Source: Neoceratodus forsteri (Eukaryota; Chordata; Ceratodontiformes; Ceratodontidae). From it: a stretch of DNA of 64,000 bases. Where the stretch lies: NCBI GenBank assembly GCA_016271365.2, contig CM057458.1, forward strand, positions 202,836,501 to 202,900,500, written 5' to 3'. Under the pieces are notes generated by a model. It saw nothing but the letters and a program-made list of their open reading frames with translations, was not told where the DNA came from and searched no databases. Below are positions 43,080-54,201 of this stretch, one piece after another (the stretch's first letter is position 1; every line of letters begins with the position of its first letter). The position numbers were made by a program, and so were the translations under genes.

Positions 43080-44412
43080 CAGCTCCGGCAAGTGGAGGTG
43101 AGCATGGAGTAGAGGAAGTTGGGGAAATTGTCCAGATATTTTGTAAGTAAAAACTATTTTACAACATCAAATGGAGCATGGCTTTGTAACGGTGGCGGAG
43201 GGAGAAATGGGAATTTAATGCAGTACATGTGGTAAATTCAGTCTAGAGGAAATCTCAGATTTTAGTCAATATACTGTATATGCCAGTAGTGTATTGAAAT
43301 TAAAAACTTTAAATTCTAGATCTGGAATTGGAACTGAAATGTGTTAAAAGTCTTACAGAGAATGGCAGAAATGGTCACCCAGATGAAACGGCAACACATA
43401 ATGGGGAAATTAGTTTTAAAAGGCAAAGAGATACCGAGGACAGCTTGGAAAGAACAAGTACAAAATGGTCAGCACTTTCAAAAAAAGTGATGAAGGGCTA
43501 TGGATTTTATTATACCAGTGCACAATAGGTTTGAGCCCTAAGAAAAGTTGTTGGATAGCACAGACAGAGAAACAGATTAAATTTTGTTGGCAGTATCTGA
43601 AACAAGCGGCATGGGGTCATGTTGTCACATACAAAAACAGCGTGGCACTATACCATGCTGTCAAAACAGTGACTAAAAATAAAAACACTAAAACACTTAT
43701 TTTTTGAGGGGGTCTCTGCCCCCCCCCACACCCCCATTATGGAGGACTGCACCACCCCATTAAAATAACCTCCTCCAGAGGGGCAATTCGAGGACAGGGT
43801 GAAACTCGGGTGAACGGCACAAAAGACAAGAAAAAAAATTTAACTAACCTAATCTGGGACAGGAAATAGAACCTCAGTTCACAGCTGCTCCACTGTTCTC
43901 CAGCATCAATGGCTCTACTCCATGAGCCACGGCAGCTGTTCGGCAGACCCCCTTCCAGCAGAGCTCTTACCCTCTGCAGCAGAGCTTTCCAGAAACAGCT
44001 ACAGGGCCACTGCTACCACTTCACACTGTTTGTGTCTTGTGGCATTGTGTACCCTGTAGCTGTTCTTCCCTGCGTTGTTACTGTTGTGTGGTTTTGACAT
44101 GTGGCATTCTCCATACAACAAATTGACCCCAGTACAGAAACAAGAACAGGAGTTGAAACACAACCCTCAGTAAGCCCACCTGATAATGTAGCCAGTGAGG
44201 ACAGCTCTCCAAGTTTAATTACAAACATGGAAACTAATGAGGAAGGTCAAAACGCTGATAACTCTTACGTGTGTTCTGTCCCCAACAACACTTCTACAGA
44301 ACAGACACAATGCAAGGATGATATAAAACACACAGTGTTTATTATTGGGGACTCTATAATTCATTTTACTGATCATTATACCACAGCCCTCAATAAAGAA
44401 CTTGTTACATAG
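43080..44412 (+). pseudogene. CR1-type ORF1, 5' part (CR1-D)
   Basis: 44101-44412 ends in HTVFIIGDSIIHFTDHYTT. The GDS motif with a preceding hydrophobic strand is block I of an SGNH esterase, carried in ORF1 of CR1-clade LINEs. The sequence is cut at ELVT (44410) by an antisense CR1. The rest of the same domain resumes at 48320. Upstream, 43328-43707 holds two overlapping frames of unknown identity that may be the start of ORF1, and 43700-44090 has a C-run. The role of the esterase in LINE replication is not established. Confidence 0.7.
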
Positions 44413-45439
44413 ATACATATAAATTGTCACCAGATAAGGACTGCTAGGCCCACCTAGTCTGCCCTTAAGCCCTAAACTTGTATGCAGTCACTGACCCTAA
44501 GTGATCAATGGTTTTCATCACTCCCTCCCCACCCAATGTTCCCTTGTGCCTGTCTCAGGCATGTTTAAACCCCTCCACTGTGCTTGCCCCCACCACCTCT
44601 TGTGGCAGACTGTTTCAAGCATCCACCACCCTCTCTGTGTAGATAAACTTCCTCAAGTTGCCTCTTAATCTACCCCCTTCAATTTCATGTTGTGTACCAT
44701 TGTTCTGATATCTTTTCTACATTGGAAAATATCCCCCACCTGCACATTGTTTATGCCCTTGAGGTACTTGTAAGTTTCTATCATGTCCCCCTTTATCTCC
44801 TCTCCTCCAGTGAGTACATATAGAGGTCTCTTAGTCTGTCCTCATATGTTTTGTGATGCAAGCCATGCACCATCTTTGTCGCCCTTCTCTGGATAGCCTC
44901 CACCATGTCTATGTCCTGTGGTCTCCAGTACTGCATGCAGTACTCCAAGTAAGGCCTCACCGTGTTTTATACAATGGCATCAACACCTCCTGTCTCCTGC
45001 TAGTAATGCCTCTGCCTATGCACCCCAGCATGCCACTGGCCTTCCCTACAGCCTTTGCACACTGCTTTGATACCTTAAGGTCATCAGATACGATAACCCC
45101 TAGGTCCCTTTCCTCTTTAGTGACAGTCAGCACCCCCTCCCATTCTATAGCTCTTCCCAGGGTCCCCCTACCCAGGTGCATTATCTTGCACTTTTTTTGA
45201 ATTGAACCTCAGTTGCCACACCTCCGACCATCTTTTAAGCTTCTCCAGGTCCCTCTTCATTTTCTGCACTAATTCTGCAGTATCTACTCTGTTGCAGAAC
45301 TTGGTGTCACCTGCAAAAAGGCAGACCTTTCCTTCCGGCCCCTCTGCAATGTCACAAATGAAGACATTGAACAGGACTGGTCCCAGTACTGATTCCTGTG
45401 GTACTCCCCTGGTCACCTCTCTCTCCCCTAGATTGTATC
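44413..45439 (-). mobile_element. CR1-H, 3' part (antisense)
   Basis: The tail complement (TAGATACATATAAATTG..., AGGACTGCTAGGCCCACC) starts the element at its 3' end. Minus-strand frames give post-RT and RT end: 44957-45181 has KEERDLGVIVSDDLKVSKQC, and 45168-45443 has [20 protein letters not shown] and LFAGDTKFCNR. The FADD box reads FAGD, so one catalytic aspartate is lost. It continues at 47892-48319 after an L2-like insertion. Confidence 0.85.
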
Positions 45440-45663
45440 CCATTTATTTATTTATTTATATATTTATTTGACTTTGGTAACCGGGTAAGTGCACTGATCT
45501 CAGGGACCATTTTCAGGCACGACCTGAGCCACTTAATGTGGCAAGAGCAGGTTACATAACAGTATACAACATTCATGGTACAGAGTTAATTTTGGACATA
45601 AACAACAGAAATACAATCACAAGGGTAATAAAAAATTGGCAAGCAAAGTCACATATTTACAGT
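45440..45663 (-). mobile_element. L2-like LINE, outer copy, 3' end
   Basis: The plus-strand run TTTATTTATTTATTTA at 45441-45470 is the complement of a (TAAA)n tail. Next is TGGTAACCGGGTAAGTGCAC, the complement of the tail motif GTGCACTTACCCGGTTACCA. Upstream the copy is interrupted by the inner copy (45664-47334) and resumes at 47335. Confidence 0.75.
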
Positions 45664-47334
45664 GGTATTTATTTATTAAATTTTGATGACCGGGTAGGCC
45701 CACTGGGCCCCAAAGGTCCCTTTTTCAGGGGCGACCCGGAAATAACCTTACAGGGTGAGACACACAGATGCAATTGGTTACAGAGTAAGTGCAGAATATT
45801 TAAACAGGTTACACACCAATAGCAATTTTCAGAGTTGTTTTTATTGACCAGCAGTGATTGTATGATAAAACCTTGCCATGAGGTCATTGAGGGTGACATG
45901 AGGCATGAGGAGGGCAGTGGTAAACAAGTGAGAGGGTTAGCATTGGATTGTGGGGGGCTGTCAGATGCCATGGCAGTGACAGATGCTGTTCTCAGTCATG
46001 TGGGCCTTGAGCCTTGTGCGAAAGTTCAGAAGAGAAGAGGCTTCCTGTACTGAAGGTGGAAATTTGTTCCACAGGTAGGGGGCAGTGTAGAAGGATTTGC
46101 TGCCCATGTTAGTCCTAACTCTAGGAATTTCCAGCAGAGTCTGACCTGAGGTTCTAAGCCTTCGAGGATTGTGTTTGGGAGTGATGATTCCTTCTAGGCT
46201 AGGTGGTCCAGCAGGGCTTAGTAACTTAAACACTAGACAGAGCAGGGGGTACTATAGCTGAGAAATGATTGATGGCCACTGTAGTTGGGCCAATGTCTTA
46301 CAGCAGTGCCTTCTAGAGTGACCCTGAGTTGTGAACTGAGCTACCTTATAGTACAAAGTCTGTAGCCAGTTGAACTCCTGCTTGGACATGCCCTGTAATA
46401 CTGGGGCAGCATAGGTAAGTGTTGGGAGTAGGACACTAGAGACAATTACGAGTCTAGATTCCAGGATAAGCTGGTCTTTTAATCAGTACAGGGTCCCTAG
46501 TTTACCATGGATGGTCCTGGATACTTGGTCGACATGGGTCTTGAAGGTGAGACCGTGGTTGATTGTTAGCCCTAGGTATTTTAGGGAGTCCACCACATCA
46601 ATGCTTTTGGCGGCAAGTGAGTGAAGCTGTAGGGACTTAGTCCTGTCTTGTCCAAGGGATCTGGGACCGAACAGCATGGCTTTTGTTTTGCCTGCATTGA
46701 GGACCATTCTGTTTGATATTAGCCAGGACTCAAAGGTCATGAGGTCTGCTTGGAGGGAGGCCTAGCAAGACAGATTATCAGGAGCGGTAGATGACTGTGT
46801 CATCATCGCATATGAATGAGCTTCCTCCACAGTGGAGGTTTAGGTCATTGGTGAACAGAGAGAACAGGAGGGGACCAATGATTGAACCCTGTGGTACTCC
46901 CTCCTTTATGCGTAGTGGGTCAGACAGTGCACCCTTCCAAATGACCCTCTGTGTATGGCCAGATAGATAGCTCTCAAACCACTTGAGGGCAAGAGGGTCT
47001 AGACCAATTTTGTCTAGCTTTATTAGCAGTAGATCATGGTCCACAAGGTCGAATGCCTAGGACAGAGCTATAAAAACTGCACCCGTCGGCTTCCCAGTGT
47101 CCATAGCTCTGAGTACATCAACCGTAAGGTTGGTGAGAGCAGTGTCAGTGCCGTGGTTGCATCGAAAACCATGCTGGAAGGGGGCTAGGAGCTGATGGAG
47201 CTCCAGGTATTTGTGGAGTTGGCCACATACTAGCCTTTCTTGTAGTTTTGCAAGGGTGCTGAGCAGGGAGATGGGCTTATAGTTGCTTGTGTGTTCTCTC
47301 GAGCCACCCTTCACATACAACAATTTTCCCAGAT
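45664..47334 (-). mobile_element. L2-like LINE, inner copy
   Basis: Minus-strand frames in order. 47057-47323: TSNYKPISLLSTLAKLQERL and FQHGFRCNHGTDTALTNLTV. 46778-47044: KWFESYLSGHTQRVIWKG, EGVPQGSIIGPLLFSLFTND and FICDDDTVIY. 46483-46740: ISNRMVLNAGKTKAMLFG. 45961-46233: YLWNKFPPSVQEASSLLNFR. These are the blocks of L2/jockey-group RTs. The usual YADDT reads CDDDT. The tail GGCCCAGTGGGCCTACCCGG and TCAAAATTTAATAAATA ends at 45664. Endonuclease missing: 5'-truncated. Confidence 0.82.
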
Positions 47335-47891
47335 TGGTTTAACAGTTAGAGGAAAACATTTGTATGCATACCAACTGGGATAGTATGTAGGACATGGGCA
47401 AGAAAGGGGTGGACTACAACCTGAAACATTTGCAGGTAAATGTCAGTAGAAGCCAGTCCTTAAGATAGGATTTGAACTGGTGGTGTGTGTTGCTAGTGCA
47501 CAGTTCAGAAGGCAGGTTGTTCCATAGAGTGGGGGCAGCAACAGATATGGCTCTACTCCCCATGTTAGAGGATACACTAGGTATGTGCAGGAGGGGTATG
47601 CGGCTAGAGCGGAGGCCTTGATGAGTGGTGTGGACAGAGAGGATGAGTGAAAAAGGGGATTCAGAGTCAATGTGGGTAGCAGCATTCACCAAACTGTACA
47701 GAGCGAAGTTGAAATGAGCCTACAGAGGTAGCCATCTCAGGGAGTTGTAAAGGGTGCAGTGGTGAGTTTCATAGGAAGTAGACAAGGTGAATCGGCAGGC
47801 ACTGTTATACGCTTTGGCGAGCTTGGCCAAACTGGTTTCGGATGTTCTCAAATAGATGGGATAGCAGCAGTCTAGTATAGGGAGAAGATTT
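47335..47891 (-). mobile_element. L2-like LINE, outer copy, C-terminal part
   Basis: 47414-47692 reads LSVHTTHQGLRSSRIPLLHI and TLWNNLPSELCTSNTHHQFK, the same C-terminal block as the inner copy (YLWNKFPPSVQEASSLLNFR). Nothing of the RT remains. This copy was 5'-truncated when it inserted into CR1-H, and was itself split by the inner copy in its 3' UTR. Confidence 0.75.
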
Positions 47892-48319
47892 ACTATTTAC
47901 CACCAACCTCTGTCTTCTGTCCATCAGCCAGTTTCTAACTCAGTGTATAACCACATGCCCCATGCCCAGACTACTCATCTTGTTAACCAGCTTTCTGTGT
48001 GAGATGGTATCAAAGACTTTGTTGAAATCTAGGCAGGCAATGTCTACCACCCCTCTCTGATTCACTTCCCTAGTCACCCAATCAAAAAAATCTATCAGAT
48101 TTGTTTGACAAAACCTTCTTGCTGTGAATCCATGCTGTCTCAGATCCTGGGCACCATTGAATTCTAGGTGTGCCATTATCCTTTCTTTCAGCAGTGTCTC
48201 CATGATCTTCCTCAACACTGAGGTGAGGCTGACTGGCCTGTAGTTCCCCGCTTCCTCCCTACTGCCACTTTTGTGCAGTGTGACTACAGGCACCCTCCTC
48301 CAGTCCTCTGCAACCATGC
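47892..48319 (-). pseudogene. CR1-H reverse transcriptase, N-terminal half
   Basis: 47940-48317 reads VAEDWRRVPVVTLHKSGSR, NYRPVSLTSVLRKIMETLL, DLRQHGFTARRFCQTNLIDF and IACLDFNKVFDTISHRKLVN. The first catalytic Asp is in LDFNKVFD. The copy starts inside the RT at about 48320, so it is 5'-truncated. It inserted into CR1-D ORF1 in the opposite orientation. Confidence 0.85.
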
Positions 48320-48800
48320 CTGTGTTAGCAGTAATTGTTTCCCCAGGGCAGGTGTTGAGAGTTTACTGCACATTATTCATAGAATGCTAAAACAGAGACC
48401 AAATATTAGACTGCTTGTGTTAGTTCACATAGGCACTAATAATATAAAAATAAATAGTGCAGAAGAAATGTTTAATGGACTAAAAGCAATTTATGCCATG
48501 TTGGATAACATGAACTGTGAAGTAACCATCTCTGAAGTATTACCAGTGCCTAGATCTAATTGTAATGTAAACAAGAAAATAAGTGGACTTAACAACTGGA
48601 TCAGACAATGGTGTTTAATCAAAGGAATGATGTGCATTAAAACATGGGAAAGTTTTGTGAATAATAGAACGCTATACAATAAGGATGATTTACACTTGTA
48701 CAGACTAGGAAGCAAGCTGTTGGGAACATTTTTTGTGTCAGCCATGAAAAACATATTCAAACTAACTGGACAGAGGTTTGGGACCCTCTATCATTAAGGC
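48320..48800 (+). pseudogene. CR1-D ORF1, SGNH esterase C-terminal part
   Basis: The open frame to 48797 reads VSSNCFPRAGVESLL, then VLVHIGTNNIKINSAEEMFN, CEVTISEVLPVPRSNCN, LNNWIRQWCLIKGM and LYNKDDLHLYRLGSKLLG. The N of GTNN (block III) and the D-x-x-H block (DDLH) are present, so with the GDS block at 44350 all SGNH residues remain, though the gene is split. The LTR at 48803 follows within a few bases of the stop, so ORF2 of this element is missing here. Confidence 0.8.
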
Positions 48801-48802
48801 TC

Positions 48803-49614
48803 TGTGACAGGATCTATCTGAATTTGTGCTGCATTTTCTTATACGCTGTCTTGTTCTTGTAAGTTTACTGTTCTAGCTACAGGCTAAAATCTGGCTGCTT
48901 TCAGTTTTGTAGCCCCCCCTTCTCCTATGTACTGTATAAAGAACAAGTAAGTAAGACAAGAGTCAGCAAGTTGCTTGCCTTCTCCTGTGCTGTACTTCAG
49001 GCAGACATGGAGGGAATGTAAGCAATGAGAAAGAACTGAAACACAGAGCCTTGCACTCTGTGTTTTATTCTGTGTAAACTGCTTTGGATTTAAAAGGAGC
49101 CAAAAACAAAACTTTCTTTCCTAGGTGAAGAAGAGGTGTGTAAAGATCAGATGATTTAGCCTGTATATGTTTATTTAGGATGAGTCAGCCTGCATGTGTT
49201 TACTTAGAAAAATGTGTTTGTTAAGGATGAGTCAGCCTGCCTGTGTCTATTTAGAGAATTGTGACTCAGACAACTCACTTGGTGCTGATATCATCAGTAT
49301 GCAGAGATAAAAGTCTACCTCCTGAGATGCAAAACAGACGAGTCAGATTAGTCAGTCAGTGAAGACCTGACTGTTGTGAAGGAAGCATCTCATAGTACAT
49401 GCTAGTTTTCATGTGCTAGGAATCTATTTGGCTGAAACAAGGCCAGGAAGTTATGCACTGAGGGAATTGTGAGCTGTTTCTTCAGAACTGAAGGACTAAT
49501 CACCTATTTTCTTTCTCTATGTTAATTATTTTATATTAGAAAATAAATACTGCAAAGTGCGTTCTAGACCTTTTACCTATGTTTGTTGCATCTGTCTACC
49601 TACTAACCTTCACA
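48803..49614 (+). mobile_element. LTR 1 of the tandem LTR retrotransposon
   Basis: Starts TGTGACAGGATC and ends ACCTTCACA, so its ends are TG...CA with the inverted pentamer TGTGA/TCACA. Contains a TATA-like GATAAAAG at 49306-49313 and the poly(A) signal AATAAA at 49542-49547, giving a U3-R-U5 order. Lacks the SINE found in LTR 2 and LTR 3; the empty site AAGCAA is at 49020-49025. It directly follows the truncated CR1-D. Copy is 812 bp. Confidence 0.85.
49181..49234 (+). promoter_or_regulatory. AP-1-like repeats in LTR 1
   Basis: TGAGTCA at 49181-49187 and 49228-49234 lies in direct repeats of GGATGAGTCAGCCTGC spaced 47 bp; two degraded units flank them. TGAGTCA is the classical AP-1 consensus. 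The same motif recurs in LTR 2 and LTR 3. Enhancer activity is inferred. Confidence 0.6.
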
Positions 49615-49745
49615 TCAGAAGTGGGATACTGGTGCATCTAGGCTGGGAGAGAAACGTTACCAGGGGATAGTGACCTGTTATCCTGGCAGATGTCACAGGA
49701 ACAGCAGGTGCAGAAAGGAAAATGTGTGGAATACAAGTCACATAT
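49615..49745 (+). mobile_element. Internal region A of the LTR element, left end
   Basis: Begins TCAGAAGTGGGATACTGGTG after the LTR. Compared with internal region B (59892 on), it stops at GTCACATAT where CR1-E is inserted and resumes at about 52958 (CTTGACCAG). The leader includes an ATG near 49688 that starts a short frame, perhaps a gag remnant, but no gag, protease or pol domain is recognisable. The primer-binding tRNA is not clear. Confidence 0.7.
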
Positions 49746-50038
49746 ATGAGATTAGAGCAGTGCAGAAGGACTTTGTAGAATTGGGGAGGGGCCTAAGACA
49801 AGTAGCACACACAGTATCCTTCTCAGAGGTGCTGCCTGTCAATGGCATGAGTGAGGCGAGGGTACTTTGCACCATTCAGTTTAATGAATGGTTGAAAAAA
49901 TGGTGTGGAACACAGGGGTTTGGCTTCATTGGGAACTGGGGTTCCACCTGGAGGGACACCAGCCTATACTGGCAGGATGGTCTGCATCTGTCCAGGAGCA
50001 ATCAGTTTAAATGCTTCATTGGCAAGCTTTTAAACTAG
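49746..50038 (+). pseudogene. CR1-E ORF1, esterase end
   Basis: Reads RAVQKDFVELGRGLRQVAHT, VSFSEVLPVNGMSEARVL, FNEWLKKWCGTQGFGFIGNW and LYWQDGLHLSRS. DGLH is the SGNH D-x-x-H block. It ends with a stop 180 bases before ORF2 sequence begins. The first half of the domain is cut off by the truncation. Confidence 0.82.
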
Positions 50039-50219
50039 TCAAGGAGGGAGACACTGATAAGCAGCAGGAAAATCCCAGCCTCTCCCTACAAAACAGGGTA
50101 CTAAATGAGAAAAAGACCAAGGTAGAAAGGTCAGTGGGGGATGCTGCAACAGAAGGTAAAGCCATCAAAAAATGGAGAGCAATGAGTACCAATGCCCATA
50201 GTCTGGAGTAACAAGCTTC

Positions 50220-50880
50220 CTGAATTAGTGGCCTTGATGGAGGAAACATCTGGATATCGTGGCAGTCACAGAAACCTATTGCACAAAACCATGACTGGGA
50301 CGTAAACATACCAGGATACACTATCTACAGGAGGGACAGGGAGGGTAAAGAGGAGGAGGAGGACTAGCTCTTTACATAAGGGAAGGAATCAAAGCAACAG
50401 AACAAAAGGGTAAACAGGGAAGAGAAGAAGCACTGTGGGTAAATTTGGAGACCGGCAATGGCACCACAATCCGCACAGGGGTTGTATACAGACCCCCTTC
50501 TCAGGGGGAGGAAATGGACAAGGAAATGATAGAAAGTATACTTAGAATGGCAGAAAAAGGGGAGATATTGCTGATGGGTGATCTGAATATGCCAGATGTT
50601 AACTGGAGTGCAGTTGCAGCAGCCACTTTTAAGAGTGGGGTTATTCTTAGACATGGTTCTCTCAAATGGAGATGAAGAGAGGATCACAGATGTAGAAGTG
50701 GGTAGCCATCTGGGAACTAGCGACCATCAAACAGTATGGTTCACAATAAACACAGCAATAGAGTCAAGCCATACAAAGACAAAGGTACTGGATTTTAGGA
50801 GGGATGACTTTGTCAAAATGGGTGAGTGCCTAAGGAATGCACTAGCAAATAAGCAGGAAGGAGGGGTGGAAGAACAATGA
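50220..50880 (+). pseudogene. CR1-E endonuclease
   Basis: Around 50240-50290 the frame reads DIVAVTETYC (TE block with catalytic Glu). 50445-50675 reads TGVVYRPPSQGEEMDKEMI and EILLMGDLNMPDVNW. 50596-50880 reads DMVLSNGDEE and LGTSDHQTVWF (SDH block). At least two frame changes. Confidence 0.85.
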
Positions 50881-50979
50881 GGAACAATAAAAACTGCCAT
50901 CACAGAGGTAACAAGCCTTTGTGTAAAGCAGATAAACCAAATGAAATGAGGTAAGAAACCACTATGGTTCTCAAAGGAA

Positions 50980-52100
50980 GTGGCAGTGAAGGTTAAAGAG
51001 AAAAAGAAAGCATTCAGGAAGTACAAGGAATCACAGAAGGAACAGGACAGAGAACTGTATCAGTTAAAGCAAAAGGAAGCTGGGAAGGCAGTCAGAACAG
51101 CAAAGGCCCAAACCGAGGAAAAGATAGCCAACTCAGTTAAGAAGGGGTTAAAACCTTTTATAGGTACATCAGGGAGCGAAGAAAGACCAAGGGAGGGATA
51201 GTGAGGCTTAATAAAGGGGAAGGAGGTTGGGCAGAGGGTGACTGTGAAAAGGCAGAGACACTAAACAAATATTTTTGCTCAGTATTTACAAAGGAAGAGG
51301 GGGAGGTACCTAAAACAAACAGTAGAAACACTCTGGATACAGAAGTTGATACCAGCCCATTTACAGAAGAAAGGGTTCTGGAAGAACTCTTAAAACTAAA
51401 GGTGGACAAAGCAATGGGACCTGATGGGATTCATCCCAGAATTCTAAAAGAACTAAGGGTAGAACTAGTGACATCACTGACTACCCTCTTTAACAAATCA
51501 TGGGAGGATGGGGTGGTACCCGAAGACTGGAGAAGGGCAGATGTGATTCCCCTTCACAAAAGTGGGAGCAAGGCAGAAGCAGTAAACTACAGACCTGTTA
51601 GTTTAACCTCAGTGGTAGGGAAAATTATGGAATCACTTCTGAAGGAAAGAATTGTTGAGTATCTAGAGGCCAGAGGGGCACAGGACCCAAGGCAGCATGG
51701 ATTCACAGCGGGAAGATCATGCCAGACAAATCTGATAGATTTCTTTGACTGGGTGACCAAAGTAGTTGATCAGGGAGGGCTGTGGACATGGCCTACCTAG
51801 ACTTTAACAAGGCATTTGACACAGTCCACACAAAGATTAATATACAAGTTAGCCAACCTGGGAGTGGGTCCCAAGATGACAGCCTGAGTAAAGAATTGGC
51901 TGGAGAATAGGACACAGAAGTAAAAGTAAATGGAGTCCTCTGAAAAAAGGAGGGTTAGTAGTGGGGTACCGCAGGGTTCAGTATTAGGACCGGTCCTCTT
52001 CAATGTCTTTATAAGTGACATTCAGAGGGACTGGAAGGAAAAGTATGTCTCTTTGCAGATGACACAAAGATCTGCAACAGAGTTGATGCACAAGGTGTAG
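50980..52100 (+). pseudogene. CR1-E linker and reverse transcriptase
   Basis: 51201-51800 has LKLKVDKAMGPDGIHPRIL, VPEDWRRADVIPLHKSGSK and DPRQHGFTAGRSCQTNLIDF. After a frame change at about 51790 the palm continues with [26 protein letters not shown] and, in a further frame near 52045, [11 protein letters not shown] with an intact FADD box. Confidence 0.88.
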
Positions 52101-52800
52101 TGGAAAGGATGAGACGGGACTTGGCAAGGTTAGAGGAATGGTCAAATGTATGGCAGCTTAGATTCAATGCTAAGAAGTGCAAGGTAATGCACCTGGGAAA
52201 CAAAACCAGGGAAGAACACACAATGGGGGGTGAGATACTAACAACAACAAAATGGAAAGGGACCAGGGGTGGTCATATCAGATGACCTAAAGGTGGGCAA
52301 GCAATGTGAGAGGGCAGCAAAGAGGGCTGGGGAATACTGAGATGCATGGGAGGCATCACCAGTAGAAAACAAGAAGTTATTATGCCTCTGTACAGACAGC
52401 TGGTGAGACCCCATCTGAGTACTGTGTGCAGTTCTGGAGACCAAATCTCACAAAACATAGACAGGATGGAAGCTGTCAGAGGAGGGCAACTAAAATGGTG
52501 CAGAGTCTGCACGGAGAGACATATGAGAAGAGAGACTTAAGGAGCTTAATATGTATAGCCTCGAGGAAAGGAGGGAGAGGGGACATGATAGAAACTTTCA
52601 AGTACCTCAAGGGGATCAACAAAAGTCAAGAGGTAGCATCTTTCAAAAAAAGATGTGCAAGAACAAGGGCACAATTTGAAGATAGAAGGGGGCAGCTCAG
52701 AGGCAATTTAAGGAAGTATTTTTTCACAGAGAGGGTTGTGGATGTATGGAACGGCCTTCTAGAGGAGGTTGTGGAGTGAAAAACAGTGGTGGAATTCAAG
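52100..52800 (+). pseudogene. CR1-E ORF2 C-terminus
   Basis: 52100-52285 has ARLEEWSNVWQLRFNAKKCK. 52426-52779 has RRATKMVQSLHGETYEKRDL, RGDMIETFKYLKGINKSQEV and RGNLRKYFFTERVVDVWNGL. Frames overlap, with a change near 52450. Confidence 0.82.
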
Positions 52801-52957
52801 CATGCATGGGACAGTCATAAGGCAATTCTAGGTGGTGGAGGTAGGAAGAAGTAGGCTGCTGGTTAACTAGGATCTGCAGCTTATCCATCAGGTAGGGAAA
52901 TGGGCAGACTGGGTGGGCCAAGCGGTCCTTACCAGCCATCAAATTCTATGTTTCTAT

Positions 52958-54189
52958 ATCTTGACCAGATTGATGGCAGGGAAGATGGGTGAAAAACCTC
53001 TTCCATGATTGGACCTAGGGGCCAGGAGCAAAACCAAACCTGAAGCTGAGAACGGCATACCAGAGGCCAAAAAGGATGTTGCATCTGTACCACCAGTTCA
53101 GTTCAGTTCAGCTATATTGCTCGGCGAGTACACCATTACAATATACTAAAAACATTACAATTTCTAATAAATCATCCCATGTTAAAAAACACAATACATG
53201 ATATATAAAAGGAATTAAAGTGCTTAATCAATTTAAAAAGGCAAAAAGAAAAAAATACTTAACACATTTTTCTTATCTGACCTATGTTTTTCCTAACAGC
53301 TATAAAGCTACTAGTTAAAACACTTTTTAAATTTCCATCCCCAAATTAATTCTCAGAGGCAAGAAGATGCTTTTCTTTGTACTTCATCACTTGATAAAAA
53401 AATGTTGAGGCCATCTTAGTCTCCTTTAATGTATGGGGATGTAAAAGTATGAATAGAGGATCATATTTTGCATTTACATATTTGGTGAGAAAGTCATTTA
53501 ACAAATTAAACCGTAGGGTTTTATATAAGGGACATTGTACCATAATATGATAAAGATTTTCTTCAAAGCCCCTATTACAATTACATAGTTCCGGGCATGA
53601 CTTGGGTAAGGTTTTTCTATTAAAAAATATATATTTAGACCTCCAGAAGAGGTCAGTGAGCTCCTAAAGTGGTTGTGCATTAAACAGATGGAAAAGGAGA
53701 GGACATGAGGAACAGAGCCTGCCATGTGTACTTTTTCAGGACCTAGGTCCAGGCATCCAGAAGGCGCATGGAAGCTCTACAAGAGGCATCACTGAATAGG
53801 TCTACTTAAGACCAGAAAGGACTAAATCATTGTTTCATGGAATGATTCCCTGTGATGAGGTAGATTTGGGTAAGATGCAAACTAAAGAGATGAAAATCAG
53901 GAAACTATATGCCTATATCTAAACAATTGATAATGTTCATGGCTGTAATGACAATGAAATGGAGAAATGTTGCTAATGTTAAGTCTATATGCTTACTGAA
54001 ACATGTGAATACTCCTGAAAGATTTGAGGGATATGAGTTAAAAGTAAATCTGAAAATGAATGGCAGCTGAACTTTAAACACAGCAGGAGTCAGATATGGT
54101 TTTCATAGACATACTGTATATGTAAATAAAAACATTTGAAACCAGTCTCATTAATCAAGAAAAACAATAGTGAAGACGGGTTCCCTTTT
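52958..54189 (+). mobile_element. Internal region A of the LTR element, right part
   Basis: Nearly identical to 60014-61262 in internal region B. Contains an antisense LINE fragment (53098-53760) at the same place in both. No gag-pol coding is visible, so the element is non-autonomous or a deletion derivative. The rest (53761-54189) is AT-rich with no frame. Confidence 0.8.
53098..53760 (-). pseudogene. Antisense LINE C-terminal zinc-knuckle fragment
   Basis: The minus frame across 53346-53600 reads SCPELCNCNRGFEENLYHIM and VQCPLYKTLRFNLLND. The C-x-C...H...C spacing followed by P-x-Y and an arginine fits the zinc knuckle at the end of many LINE ORF2 proteins. The tail, on the minus strand, ends (CTGAA)n at 53098-53115, a pentanucleotide tail rather than poly(A). 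The clade is not identified; it differs from the CR1, L1 and L2-like copies here. Confidence 0.65.
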
Positions 54190-54201
54190 AAGGAGGGGGT
54201 A
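54190..54201 (+). other. Polypurine tract before LTR 2
   Basis: AAGGAGGGGGTA immediately precedes LTR 2 (TGTGACAGG). It is the expected plus-strand primer of an LTR retroelement. The same tract (AAAGAGGGGGTA) ends internal region B. Confidence 0.8.

Larger units (their letters stand above)
49746..52957 (+). mobile_element. CR1-type LINE (CR1-E) inside internal region A
   Basis: About 3.2 kb, 5'-truncated within ORF1. Its edges are fixed by the uninterrupted sequence in internal region B (GTCACATAT joined to CTTGACCAG). Order: end of the SGNH esterase, endonuclease, RT, C-terminus, tail GGTGGGCCAAGCGGTCCTTA and TTCTATGTTTCTATA. It inserted after the LTR unit was duplicated, because only unit A carries it. 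Frame changes are numerous. Confidence 0.9.

Noticed and set aside
48803..49614. Endogenous retrovirus with envelope
   Set aside because: LTRs are clear but no gag, pol or env frame is visible in either internal region; only an LTR retrotransposon of unassigned family can be claimed.
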